From the NCBI GenBank assembly GCA_038243635.1, contig JBBSQW010000012.1, positions 1 to 64,000 on the forward strand: a DNA stretch of 64,000 nucleotides, given 5' to 3'. Both the position numbers and the translations under genes were made by a program. Each line of letters starts with the position of its first letter. Positions within the stretch are counted from its first letter, which is position 1. Source of the DNA: Pseudopedobacter sp038243635 (GTDB lineage Bacteria > Bacteroidota > Bacteroidia > Sphingobacteriales > Sphingobacteriaceae). Below the pieces are notes generated by a model. It was not told the origin of the DNA, ran no database searches, and saw only the letters and a program-made list of their open reading frames with translations. This document shows, piece by piece, positions 18,363 to 26,181 of this stretch.

Positions 18363-18528
18363 AAACCGTCATTGCGAAGCGAAGCGATGGACAAAAACGG
18401 AAAGGCGCTGTGGCAATCTGTATTTTCTTTGCACAAGCCCAACTCTATCGCCTTTGGTCAAAAAAGGGGTTCACCCTTTGTAGGTTAGAGATTGCCACGG
18501 CTTGAAAAAAGCCTCGCAATGACGGTTT
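18363..18528. repeat. 166-bp element bounded by 15-bp inverted repeats
   Basis: AAACCGTCATTGCGA (18363-18377) is the exact inverse complement of TCGCAATGACGGTTT (18514-18528). The body has further pairing (GTGGCAATCTGTA against AGAGATTGCCACGG). It lies between convergent genes and codes for nothing visible. Confidence 0.7.
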
Positions 18529-18584
18529 AGCGCAAATTCACCACTTTTGGTTAAAAGAATAGGTTTACCCTTTGTCGGTTACAG

Positions 18585-18614
18585 ATTGCGATCCGCCAGC
18601 TGGCGGATCGCAAT
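18585..18614. repeat. perfect 30-bp palindrome
   Basis: ATTGCGATCCGCCAG is followed directly by its exact inverse complement, without any loop. It sits just past the stop of the serine hydrolase gene. GC-rich, so it could block or end transcription, but only A/T-poor sequence follows; it shares the CATTGCGA-type core with the element to its left. Confidence 0.8.
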
Positions 18615-18629
18615 GACGTGTTAAAAAAA

Positions 18630-19829
18630 TTACTCATCATCACTACCCGCGTTAACACCTACACCTCTTCTCACAACTGGCATTCCTAAGATCTTATAGA
18701 CATCATCTATCTGGTTGATACTTCCGTTTACCAAGTTGCTTAATATTACGATGGTGATATCACGCTTCATATCTCGTAAATAAATATGACGGAAACCATG
18801 CCACCAACCCGTATGGTAAACCACTTGCTCTTTTCTGGTAGAATCTACGTACATACGCCAGCCTAAACCATAACCAAAATAGTTACTTTGCAATTTGCTG
18901 TGCGGCGTATATGCCGAATCTAAAGTCTGCTGTTTTAACAACCTACCGTCTCGCAAGGCCCGGTCAAATAAGAATAAATCTTCAACGGTAGAATAAACGC
19001 CTTTATCGCCAGTTACACCATCTAAAAAATCCTGACGAACAGAGCGACGCCAAATCCGATCATGACCTACTACGTCAACAGGAATTTTCTCATACTTTGC
19101 AGTTGTGTAAATGGCGGTATTCTTCATACCCGAAGGTTTAAAAATATGCTCCTGCATGTAAATATCAAAATCCTCTCCAGCAACTTTTTCTACAATAGCG
19201 GCTAGCAACATAAAATTACTGTTGTTGTAATGAAACTGTCTATTTGGCGGAAAATAAGGCGCTGGCTTATGCTCTGCATAAAGCCTAATTACGTCCTTAT
19301 TAGTCATGCCTTTATACTTTTCTTTCCAAACGCCATCTGTAAAATAAACGTAATTGTTTAACCCAGATCGGTGCGAAAGCAACATTTCTACAGTAATGCC
19401 TTTATACGGGAATTCTGGATAAAACTCATCCACCGTTTGCGACAATTTTAGTTTGCCTTGTTCCATCAGCATCAAAACCGCGGTAGCTGTCATCGGTTTA
19501 GAAACCGATGCCAATTGAAACTTAGAATCTATTTTTAAGGAGTCACGGTGCAGGTAATCAGCCCAGCCAAAAGTGCCTTCGTAAATAATTTTGCCTTTTT
19601 TAGCAATCAGTACGTTTCCGTTATAATTTCGCTTTTTGTGAATATCTTTAAAATACGCATCAAGCTTTTTATCATTGTTTGCAGGATCAAATATGAGCGA
19701 CAAACTGTCTTTTTTGGAGTTATCAACTATCTTTTGTTTTGCTTTTTCTTCTTTAGAACCCGAGGAAGAACAGGCACCTAAAATTAAGACAGAAATCAGC
19801 AAAAAGTGGAACGAACGAATCTTAATCAT
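18630..19829 (-). CDS. serine hydrolase lipoprotein (class C beta-lactamase/PBP4* fold)
   Basis: A 399-residue lipoprotein (LISVLILGACSSS, lipobox LGAC). The fold of class C beta-lactamases and DD-peptidases is clear: catalytic Ser and Lys in QLASVSKPMTATAV (S-x-x-K), the Tyr-x-Asn motif in FHYNNSNFMLL, and YHTGWWHGFRHIYL in place of the K-T-G triad. Most family members of this kind are peptidases or esterases rather than drug-resistance enzymes. HTG in place of KTG is usual in that group. It converges with the PIG-L gene across a repeat-rich gap. Confidence 0.9.
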   Translation of the reverse strand: MIKIRSFHFLLISVLILGACSSSGSKEEKAKQKIVDNSKKDSLSLIFDPANNDKKLDAYFKDIHKKRNYNGNVLIAKKGKIIYEGTFGWADYLHRDSLKIDSKFQLASVSKPMTATAVLMLMEQGKLKLSQTVDEFYPEFPYKGITVEMLLSHRSGLNNYVYFTDGVWKEKYKGMTNKDVIRLYAEHKPAPYFPPNRQFHYNNSNFMLLAAIVEKVAGEDFDIYMQEHIFKPSGMKNTAIYTTAKYEKIPVDVVGHDRIWRRSVRQDFLDGVTGDKGVYSTVEDLFLFDRALRDGRLLKQQTLDSAYTPHSKLQSNYFGYGLGWRMYVDSTRKEQVVYHTGWWHGFRHIYLRDMKRDITIVILSNLVNGSINQIDDVYKILGMPVVRRGVGVNAGSDDE

Positions 19830-19920
19830 TGTAATTTTTATACATTTTAAACGAGCCGGGAAAATAGAAATTATATATGTATAAAAACAAAAGGAGTTTT
19901 ACACATTGTTGATCTAATAA

Positions 19921-19952
19921 TTGGGCTTTGACTGTAAAAAGGATTAGTTTTG
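19921..19952 (+). promoter_or_regulatory. candidate fumC promoter
   Basis: TAGTTTTG (19945-19952) fits the Bacteroidota TAnnTTTG box, and a TTG about 21 bases upstream fits the -33 element. The predicted transcript would start about 18 bases before the fumC ATG at 19976. Confidence 0.5.
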
Positions 19953-19975
19953 CACCCGTAACAAAAAGCAAACAA

Positions 19976-21373
19976 ATGGAATACAGAATAGAACATGATA
20001 CCATGGGCGAGGTTAAAGTTCCGGCAGAAAATTACTGGGGAGCACAAACTGAGCGTTCGAGAAATAATTTTAAAATTGGTCCGGAGGCTTCTATGCCAAT
20101 CGAAATTATACATGCTTTTGCTTATTTAAAAAAGGCGGCTGCTATGGCAAATGCTGATTTAGGTGTTTTACCTACAGAAAAAAGAGATTTAATTGCCAAA
20201 GCATGTGATGAAATTTTGACTGGTAGTTTAGACAAAGAATTTCCCTTAGTCATTTGGCAAACAGGTTCGGGTACGCAATCAAACATGAATGCGAACGAGG
20301 TTATTGCCAACTACGCTCACGTAATGAATGGTGGTTCTTTAGCTGATGAGCAAAAAGTTTTGCACCCGAATGATGATGTAAACAAATCGCAATCATCTAA
20401 CGACACCTTTCCAACGGCTATGCACATTGCTACTTACAAGCAAGTGATGGAAGTTACTTTACCCGGTTTGGTGCTTTTGCGTGATACGTTGACCAAAAAA
20501 TCCGAAGAGTTTGCTACCATTACCAAAACTGGCCGTACCCATTTTATGGATGCTACGCCCCTTACTTTAGGTCAGGAGTTTTCTGGTTATGCACAACAGA
20601 TTACCAATTCTATAAGAACAATTAAAAACGCTTTAGAAGCCATAAAAGAATTGGCACTGGGCGGTACAGCTGTAGGTACTGGTTTAAACACGCCAAAAGG
20701 TTATGATTTTTTAGTTGCTAAACATATTGCAACTTTAACGGGTTTGCCTTTTATTACCGCTCCAAACAAGTTTGAAGCCTTGGCAGCACATGATGCTATG
20801 GTGGAAATGTCTGGCGCCTTAAAACGTACTGCAGTTTCTTTAATGAAAGTTGCTAACGATATCAGAATGTTGAGTTCTGGTCCTCGTTGTGGAATTGGAG
20901 AAATTATTATTCCAGATAACGAACCAGGTTCTTCTATTATGCCTGGCAAGGTAAATCCAACCCAGCCAGAAGCATTAACAATGGTTTGTGTACAAGTTAT
21001 GGGTAACGATGTTGCCGTTTCTATAGGTGGTGCAACCGGTCATTTCGAACTGAATGTTTTTAAACCAGTAATTGCTTCAAACGTATTGCAGTCTGCCCGT
21101 TTAATTGGCGATGCCTGCGTTTCTTTCACCAATAATTGTGCAGCTGGTATTTTACCAAATTTGCCTGAAATTCAAAAGCATTTAGAAAATTCGTTGATGT
21201 TGGTAACAGCTTTAAACCCACACATCGGTTACGAAAACGCAGCTAAAATTGCGAAGAAAGCACATAAAGAAAACAAAACTTTACGTGAAGCAGCGGTAGA
21301 ATCCGGCTTGCTAACTACCGAACAATTTACCGAATGGGTAAAACCTGAAGATATGGTTGGTTCATTGAAATAA
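19976..21373 (+). CDS. fumC: class II fumarate hydratase
   Basis: A 465-residue class II fumarase, a homotetramer that interconverts fumarate and malate in the TCA cycle. The start MEYRIEHDTMGEVKVPAENY matches the family N-terminus, so I reject an in-frame start 16 codons upstream. Signature blocks are GSGTQSNMNANEVI, GRTHFMDATPLTLGQEF and the mobile loop PGSSIMPGKVNPTQPEA. The C-terminal domain ends near TEQFTEWVKPEDM. It is preceded by its own promoter candidate and is oxygen-stable, lacking Fe-S Cys ligands. Confidence 0.97.
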   Translation: MEYRIEHDTMGEVKVPAENYWGAQTERSRNNFKIGPEASMPIEIIHAFAYLKKAAAMANADLGVLPTEKRDLIAKACDEILTGSLDKEFPLVIWQTGSGTQSNMNANEVIANYAHVMNGGSLADEQKVLHPNDDVNKSQSSNDTFPTAMHIATYKQVMEVTLPGLVLLRDTLTKKSEEFATITKTGRTHFMDATPLTLGQEFSGYAQQITNSIRTIKNALEAIKELALGGTAVGTGLNTPKGYDFLVAKHIATLTGLPFITAPNKFEALAAHDAMVEMSGALKRTAVSLMKVANDIRMLSSGPRCGIGEIIIPDNEPGSSIMPGKVNPTQPEALTMVCVQVMGNDVAVSIGGATGHFELNVFKPVIASNVLQSARLIGDACVSFTNNCAAGILPNLPEIQKHLENSLMLVTALNPHIGYENAAKIAKKAHKENKTLREAAVESGLLTTEQFTEWVKPEDMVGSLK

Positions 21374-21434
21374 AATTTAAAAAACATGGAGCTTTAAGGG
21401 TTTCGTGTTTTTATACGAAACGTTCTCAGAATTA

Positions 21435-21532
21435 TTTGGGCGTTTATACAGGCTTTCCGCTATATCTTTTTTGTGTCACCCTGAGCGGAGTCGAAGGGCA
21501 CAAAAAAGGATGCCGTTCCAATCCCTAACGCA
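21435..21532 (+). repeat. GGCGTT/CCTAACGC dispersed element, copy 1
   Basis: This copy has the arms TTTGGGCGTT...GGCTTT...CTATATCTTTTTTGTG and AAAAAAGGATGCCGTT...CAATCCCTAACGCA around an inner hairpin (CCCTGAGCGGAGTCGAAGGG). It shares its arms with the copies at 28664-28762, 45161-45263 (opposite strand) and, more weakly, 37283-37389. Confidence 0.75.
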
Positions 21533-21548
21533 AATTCCTAAGCAAAAA

Positions 21549-22046
21549 ATGAAATTTAAAACATACCAATTCTTCGTTTCAACAATAGTTACCCTACTTT
21601 TCTTTACTGCTTGTAAATTTAATAAAGTACAAACTTCAACGGGAGAAGCTTTTTTGCAAGGGAAGTGGTCAGAAGATTCATTAGAAAATGAAAGTCAGCT
21701 AGTATCTTACCAACACTTTGATTTCACGTTTACTTGTGACTCTTTTTATACCGTAATTAACAACTTTTCCAAAGCAGATCTACAAGGTGGCGAATGCTAC
21801 GACAAAGGAACTTGGAAAGAATATGCCAAAGGTTATTATAAAGTTGCTGGCGACACGCTAAAATTCGATGGTAATTTTGTGGATATGGAGTTTAAATACA
21901 AAACCCAGGGAAGTTGTTATCGTAGCGGAAAGTTTACCGACTCGTTTCTAATCAACAACAAAACGGACAGTATCTTCACTTTAAAAAGCCTTGAAACCGG
22001 AACGCTGCACCAACTATTGTTAAAAGAGAAATTGAGCTGTGAATAA
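21549..22046 (+). CDS. small lipoprotein, unknown function
   Basis: A 165-residue lipoprotein started at MKFKTYQFFVSTIVTLLFFT followed by ACK (lipobox FTAC). The 48 codons upstream in the same frame are the repeat element 21435-21532, not protein. The mature part has GKWSEDSLENESQLVSYQHF and GTWKEYAKGYYKVAGDTLKF, a lipocalin-like GxW repeat pattern seen in many Bacteroidota lipoproteins. Cysteines at four points (TCDSF, GECYD, GSCYR, LSCE) could form disulfides. I do not recognise a specific family. Confidence 0.75.
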   Translation: MKFKTYQFFVSTIVTLLFFTACKFNKVQTSTGEAFLQGKWSEDSLENESQLVSYQHFDFTFTCDSFYTVINNFSKADLQGGECYDKGTWKEYAKGYYKVAGDTLKFDGNFVDMEFKYKTQGSCYRSGKFTDSFLINNKTDSIFTLKSLETGTLHQLLLKEKLSCE

Positions 22047-22319
22047 GACGAATTTAACTCAAAATCACGTCATCTTTACGAAAGGAGAGATCTGTAAGTT
22101 CCTTTGCTCTAACTTGGTTCTCAGAAGAAACAAACAGATTTATTCACGAGCTTTTAGATTTTTAAAGGAGTTCATGATTGCTTTGCATTCTCCTTGTACC
22201 TCTTTCGAAATGGCGGATAATGTAAGGTGCTCGTTTATCATGTAAATTAAATTTAAAGAAAACTTAATCGACCACACGTCTTAGGTTAAAAAATCACTAA
22301 TAATAAAATACAAAAGTCT
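22047..22319. other. intergenic region before the phosphatase gene
   Basis: A 68-codon frame here (22039-22245) has no domain, poor composition and a start inside the preceding gene. I see no gene; the right end should hold the phosphatase promoter. Confidence 0.5.
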
Positions 22320-22766
22320 ATGAAAATATTAATGGTATGCTTAGGCAACATCTGCCGTTCGCCTTTAGCCGAAGGAGTTATGCAGCATTTAGTAAAAGAG
22401 AAAAGCTTAAACTGGGAAATAGATTCTGCCGGAACGGGCGGCTACCACATTGGTAGCAAACCAGACTTAAGGTCTATCAAAGTCGCTAAAAAACATGGGA
22501 TCGATATATCAACGCAAGCAGCCCGAAAGTTTAGCGTTGGTGATTTTGATCAATTCGACCATATTATTGTAATGGATAAACAGAATTACAAAGACGTAGT
22601 GTCTTTGGCACAAAATCCCGCTCAAAAACAGAAAGTAAGACTTATGATTAATAACGATGTGGTACCAGATCCATATTATGATGATGATCTTTTTGAACCG
22701 GTTTTTGAACTCATTGAAGACAGTTGTGCAAAACTTTTAACGGCTTTGCAAAATACTAAGGCGTAG
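22320..22766 (+). CDS. low-molecular-weight protein-tyrosine phosphatase
   Basis: A 148-residue LMW-PTP. The P-loop CLGNICRSPLAEG near the N-terminus holds the nucleophilic Cys and the phosphate-binding Arg. The general-acid loop is VVPDPYYDDD. Other family blocks are DSAGTGGYHIGSKPDLRS and FDQFDHIIVMDKQNY. Such phosphatases dephosphorylate Tyr residues, in exopolysaccharide loci those of BY-kinases. Here the gene is 39 kb from the Wzc-like gene, so a partnership is only possible, not shown. The next gene starts 23 bases downstream. Confidence 0.95.
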   Translation: MKILMVCLGNICRSPLAEGVMQHLVKEKSLNWEIDSAGTGGYHIGSKPDLRSIKVAKKHGIDISTQAARKFSVGDFDQFDHIIVMDKQNYKDVVSLAQNPAQKQKVRLMINNDVVPDPYYDDDLFEPVFELIEDSCAKLLTALQNTKA

Positions 22767-22789
22767 CTTTATTTATAAATCATTAATCA

Positions 22790-23212
22790 ATGAAGAAACT
22801 GCTCATTTTAGTATTTGTATTTTTAAGCGCAACCACTTATGCGCAAAAAGTTGAAAAGGACTTGACCTATTATTACTACTATGCCAATCAAGATAAATAT
22901 TTCAACAATTATTTGAACGCTCGTAAGTTATTTGATGGTAAAAAGTATGACTTTACTTTACCGTCTTCTAAAGAAGCAGTAAAAGAGTTGGAAGATAACC
23001 AGAACAAAATTTTCAAAAATGCCAATACCTACGCCGATTTCTTAAACAAATACGGAATGAAAAATGCTGGCGAATATGCCGAACTCTGGTTTAACCAAAT
23101 GGAAGCGTTAAAAACGTTTATCAAAAAAAATCCAGAATTCTACCAACTTACTGCCAAAGAACGTCAGAACATCATTGACAAGTGGTATTTCTCTGAAATA
23201 GCAGCAAGATAA
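22790..23212 (+). CDS. exported protein of unknown function
   Basis: A 140-residue protein with a signal peptide (MKKLLILVFVFLSATTYAQ). The mature part is helical and Tyr/Lys/Asn-rich (DLTYYYYYANQDKYFNNYL, LEDNQNKIFKNANTYADFL). I do not recognise a family. It probably shares a transcript with the phosphatase gene and is followed at once by a strong terminator. Confidence 0.75.
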   Translation: MKKLLILVFVFLSATTYAQKVEKDLTYYYYYANQDKYFNNYLNARKLFDGKKYDFTLPSSKEAVKELEDNQNKIFKNANTYADFLNKYGMKNAGEYAELWFNQMEALKTFIKKNPEFYQLTAKERQNIIDKWYFSEIAAR

Positions 23213-23237
23213 AAAAGAGCCGTTTGGCTCTTTTTTT
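23211..23237 (+). terminator. terminator of the phosphatase transcript
   Basis: AAAAAAGAGCC-GTTT-GGCTCTTTTTTT: a compact stem with T run starting at the stop codon of the preceding gene. Confidence 0.92.
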
Positions 23238-23302
23238 GTTTCAACGCGATTTGGTATTCTCGGTTGATTAATATGATATTGACTATTTCTTAACTAAAAC
23301 TA

Positions 23303-23530
23303 CTACTGAGTCTTAATAGGTCGCTTTTCCAAATTTGGTTCGCTTTCTAAATCCGAAAACTGTTTGTTCTCGTCTCCATTTTTTTCTTTGTAAGAACCTT
23401 CACCCTTATCGTCCAAATTCTCTTTAATTCGGTCAGACTCTTGCTTAGCTCTTTCCAACTGTTCGTCTGTACGTTGGTCATCAGTTCCCTGTACAGGACC
23501 CGATTCCCATGTTTTACTTTTAGCTTCCAT
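23303..23530 (-). CDS. small hydrophilic protein, unknown function
   Basis: Started at MEAKSKTWESGPVQGTDDQR (75 residues); a longer in-frame start would add ten hydrophobic residues unlike the rest. The protein is highly charged and predicted disordered (QLERAKQESDRIKENLDDKG, EKNGDENKQFSDLESEP). Small acidic/basic stress-type proteins of this kind are common in Sphingobacteriaceae. I know of no function. Confidence 0.55.
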   Translation of the reverse strand: MEAKSKTWESGPVQGTDDQRTDEQLERAKQESDRIKENLDDKGEGSYKEKNGDENKQFSDLESEPNLEKRPIKTQ

Positions 23531-23662
23531 AACGATTAAATTTATAGGTAAGTTACCCATAACTCAAATCCTCTGCCAAAACTAACAAGCATAAAAATAT
23601 CAGTAAAGATAAAATGCTTTAAACGCTATAACGCCTTGCATGCTAAACGTTATTTTTCCAAA

Positions 23663-24139
23663 TTACTTCAGCGTAATTTGACGCTTAATACTCTCTTCTA
23701 AAGAAATAAAGGTCTCTGTACGCTGTATACCCGGAACAGCTTGTATCTCATCATTTAAAACATGACGTAAATGCCCCGTGTCTCTGCAGATAATTTTCGC
23801 AAACATGGAATAATTACCAGTGGTATAATGTAGCTCAACAATCTCTTTGATTTTTTTTAATTCTGCAACAGCATCATGATAAATAGATCCTTTTTCTAAA
23901 TAAATCCCTAAAAACGCACAAATATCATAACCTACTTTTTGCGCATCTACAATTAGGTTAGAGCCTTTGATAATGCCCATGTCCTGCATTTTTTTCATCC
24001 TAACGTGGATAGTGCCTCCAGAAACAATCAACTCCTTAGCTATTTCTGTATACGCTGTGGTAGCATCGTTCATTAAAATCGATAATATGTCGATGTCTAA
24101 ATTATCAATTTCTAAATTAGGTCGGGTTTTATCAGTCAT
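23663..24139 (-). CDS. Lrp/AsnC family transcriptional regulator
   Basis: A 158-residue regulator. The N-terminal winged helix (IDNLDIDILSILMNDATTAY, EIAKELIVSGGTIHVRMKKM) binds DNA, and residues about 75-150 form the RAM effector domain (DICAFLGIYLEKGS, VELHYTTGNYSMFAKIICRD). Such proteins sense amino acids and form octamers. The nearest genes are an odd tRNA and a beta-lactamase, so no target is implied by context. Confidence 0.95.
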   Translation of the reverse strand: MTDKTRPNLEIDNLDIDILSILMNDATTAYTEIAKELIVSGGTIHVRMKKMQDMGIIKGSNLIVDAQKVGYDICAFLGIYLEKGSIYHDAVAELKKIKEIVELHYTTGNYSMFAKIICRDTGHLRHVLNDEIQAVPGIQRTETFISLEESIKRQITLK

Positions 24140-24303
24140 GTTTTTATCGAATATTAATATAAAACAAGTATAAATAAAAAATTGGTAAAAATTAAAATAT
24201 TCTGTTGAAATATTTGCAACATATAGCTATTCCTCTTACATTTGTATCATACAATGAATCAAAAGGGCAAGCTTTTTGATTATAATTGAAAAACAAAATA
24301 TAC

Positions 24304-24415
24304 TGTAGGGTGGTGAAATTGGCAGACACACCTCCTTGTCTCGGTGGCGAAGGTTTGGGAAATAGCAGCAATGTGAAATAACCACTTCGTGTAGGTTCGA
24401 CTCCTACCCCTACAG
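24304..24415 (+). tRNA. tRNA-Leu-like gene with aberrant anticodon loop and very long variable arm
   Basis: TGTAGGG (24304-24310) pairs with CCCTACA (24408-24414), and the discriminator is G. The D arm GTG-AAATTGGCAGA-CAC is the classic tRNA-Leu form. The T arm is GTAGG-TTCGACT-CCTAC. The anticodon stem CCTCC/GGTGG has a T-T mismatch, and its loop TTGTCTC puts GTC, an Asp anticodon, at 34-36 and a pyrimidine at 37, where tRNAs have a purine. The variable arm spans 43 nt with stem CGAAG/CTTCG, far longer than the usual Leu arm, so the gene is 112 nt. CCA is not encoded (GCCC follows). It may be a tRNA pseudogene or a tRNA-derived RNA rather than a working tRNA-Leu. Confidence 0.65.
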
Positions 24416-24673
24416 CCCTTTCGTTTAATTTAGGTTTATAATTGGTTAGTTTAAGCTCGATCCTCCCCGTTTCGAGCTTAACTGTTTTATAACCTTTTGG
24501 TTACAGCGCCTAGTAAAGCAATTAAGTAAAAAGTATTAAGTACTCGAAATAGCATCAAATTAAGGTGTATTAAGATCGAAAATACCAAAGTGATACTCAA
24601 ATTGATACTCATTTTTATTTTCCAGACACCTTTTTTAGGTACTTAGTGTATTTCTATAATTAACACCTTGAGC
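24416..24673. other. intergenic region after the tRNA-like gene
   Basis: About 260 bases with short direct repeats (GTGATACTCAAATTGATACTC; AAGTATTAAGTACT). No integrase or other gene is supported; a 35-codon minus-strand frame is too short and featureless to call. Confidence 0.5.
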
Positions 24674-25387
24674 CTACTTTTTAACCTCAAATAATCTTTT
24701 CGTATAATCAAGCAATTCCACTCCGCCCCAATTCTCATGACCGGGAACAACGATTGTCGGGTTTAACTTTACCGCATTTGAAATCGTCTTGCTCCACTGT
24801 AATGTATCAGCGTCAGCTAAATTCCCCTTTGCGGCGCCTAAAGCTTTTATCATACAACCACCAAATAGCACTTTTTCTGATGGAATATAACTTACAATAT
24901 TGTCAAGAGTATGCGCAGCACCAAAATAGTAATTCTCTACCGCCGCTCCCTCAACGTTTAAAACTAATTTTGTTTTAAACCCATGCTGTGGGATTTCATA
25001 TTGATGGGCTTTTGCTAAAGCGATAGTTTTATTGTTAGCGTAAGAAGGTATTTTTGATCGATGAAAAATCTTTAGACCAGCAAGGCAATCATCATGAAAA
25101 TGATTGATAACAACACCTAAAATTTTGGCTTTTAAACTATCTTGGATAATGGCGAGCAGCTCCTTTGTGGCTGCTTCATTAGCCGGAGTATCAAAAACAA
25201 TTGCCTTGTGTTTGTTAATGAAAATTAAACCATTACAGGAAACTTTACCCCAATCTTTGGTTTGTAAAAGAGACTCGTGAATGTAAATTTTAGGTCCTAT
25301 CTGCGTAATATTGACTAATCTTTTTTGAGCAAAAACATTAGAGCTGACAGATAATAGAAGATAAAGGCAAGTGATTCTAAAATTCAT
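24674..25387 (-). CDS. bla: subclass B1 metallo-beta-lactamase
   Basis: A 237-residue exported enzyme (start MNFRITCLYLLLSVSSNVFA; an upstream ATG adds eight codons). All B1 zinc ligands are visible. VINHFHDDCLAGL carries the two His and the Asp, GAAHTLDNIVSYIP the third His, and KVLFGGCMIK the Cys ligand of the second zinc. PGHENWGG carries the last His. The family hydrolyses penicillins, cephalosporins and often carbapenems in the periplasm. No resistance genes, integron or IS flank it, and base use matches the neighbours, so it looks like a resident chromosomal gene. Loop residues that set the spectrum cannot be judged here. Confidence 0.92.
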   Translation of the reverse strand: MNFRITCLYLLLSVSSNVFAQKRLVNITQIGPKIYIHESLLQTKDWGKVSCNGLIFINKHKAIVFDTPANEAATKELLAIIQDSLKAKILGVVINHFHDDCLAGLKIFHRSKIPSYANNKTIALAKAHQYEIPQHGFKTKLVLNVEGAAVENYYFGAAHTLDNIVSYIPSEKVLFGGCMIKALGAAKGNLADADTLQWSKTISNAVKLNPTIVVPGHENWGGVELLDYTKRLFEVKK

Positions 25388-25480
25388 AATGCAAACTTGG
25401 TGATTTTGCATTAAATACTAAACCCAGAACTCAAATTACATTTTATAAAGTCTTAAATCAATTTAAAGAAGGAGGTAACT

Positions 25481-26128
25481 TTAAATACCTAAGCAGTTTT
25501 CGGGCCTGTAAAACACCGAAGTGGATGATCTATGTAGAAAGCCAGGTGACACGCCACTGAATGGTATTTCTTTAAAACCCGCAGCCTTTAAAAACTCAAT
25601 CCCTGGCTTGTATTCAGTTCGGTAAGAATCGTCCAACACAATAACCCCATTCGCTGTCAAAGCGCTTACGGCTTGCTTACAGCAGTTTACACGGTCTCTG
25701 CCATCCACGATAATGATATCAAACTTTTGATCCAAAGAAACGGGCTTTTTGCAATATTCGCCTCCTTCTTTTAGCTCACAAAAAATCATGTTGCTGTTTG
25801 CAGGTTTCGTTGCTACAATTTTATCGTACCAAGCTTTATCATTCTCAACAGAAGTTACTGAGCCAACATGTTGCGCATAAAACAAAGTTGAGTTACCAGA
25901 ACCGAATTCAAAAATGCTGTGTTCTTTTTTTAATCTTCCTTTGATAAAATCTAAAAAAGAATAAGTTACCCACGGAATCGGATTTCCTTTTTCATCAACA
26001 GAAGCTTTGCTTTCGTAAGCCTTGTACCAACCAATCTGCTTTAAATAACCTTTATGGTTTAAAGAAAGTAGCGACTTTAGTCGGGCTGGTTTTGATATAA
26101 GCTCTAAAACTGAGGAGAATCCGTTCAT
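25481..26128 (-). CDS. class I SAM-dependent methyltransferase-like protein
   Basis: A 215-residue Rossmann-fold protein. HSIFEFGSGNSTLFYAQHVG is the SAM-binding motif I region. SVTSVENDKAWYDKIV follows with the acidic residue that binds the ribose. FDIIIVDGRDRVNCCKQAV and GVIVLDDSYRTEYKPGIEFL are motifs IV-V. No substrate can be named; similar proteins sit in glycan or lipid modification loci. Downstream of thrC by 54 bases in the same direction, so it may be read through from the thr operon. Confidence 0.8.
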   Translation of the reverse strand: MNGFSSVLELISKPARLKSLLSLNHKGYLKQIGWYKAYESKASVDEKGNPIPWVTYSFLDFIKGRLKKEHSIFEFGSGNSTLFYAQHVGSVTSVENDKAWYDKIVATKPANSNMIFCELKEGGEYCKKPVSLDQKFDIIIVDGRDRVNCCKQAVSALTANGVIVLDDSYRTEYKPGIEFLKAAGFKEIPFSGVSPGFLHRSSTSVFYRPENCLGI

Positions 26129-26181
26129 TAGGTATTTATAAATTTCGCTTTAAATATAAAGGTTCGAGAATAAAAATCTGT

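Noticed and set aside
22039..22245. A 68-codon plus-strand frame after the small lipoprotein gene
   Set aside because: Start lies inside the preceding gene, composition is not protein-like and no domain is visible.
24304..24415. Calling the tRNA a normal tRNA-Asp from its GTC triplet
   Set aside because: D arm, long variable arm and overall class II form are those of tRNA-Leu, not Asp.
24416..24673. Integration site with integrase next to the tRNA-like gene
   Set aside because: No integrase frame and no direct copy of the tRNA 3' end were found in the window.
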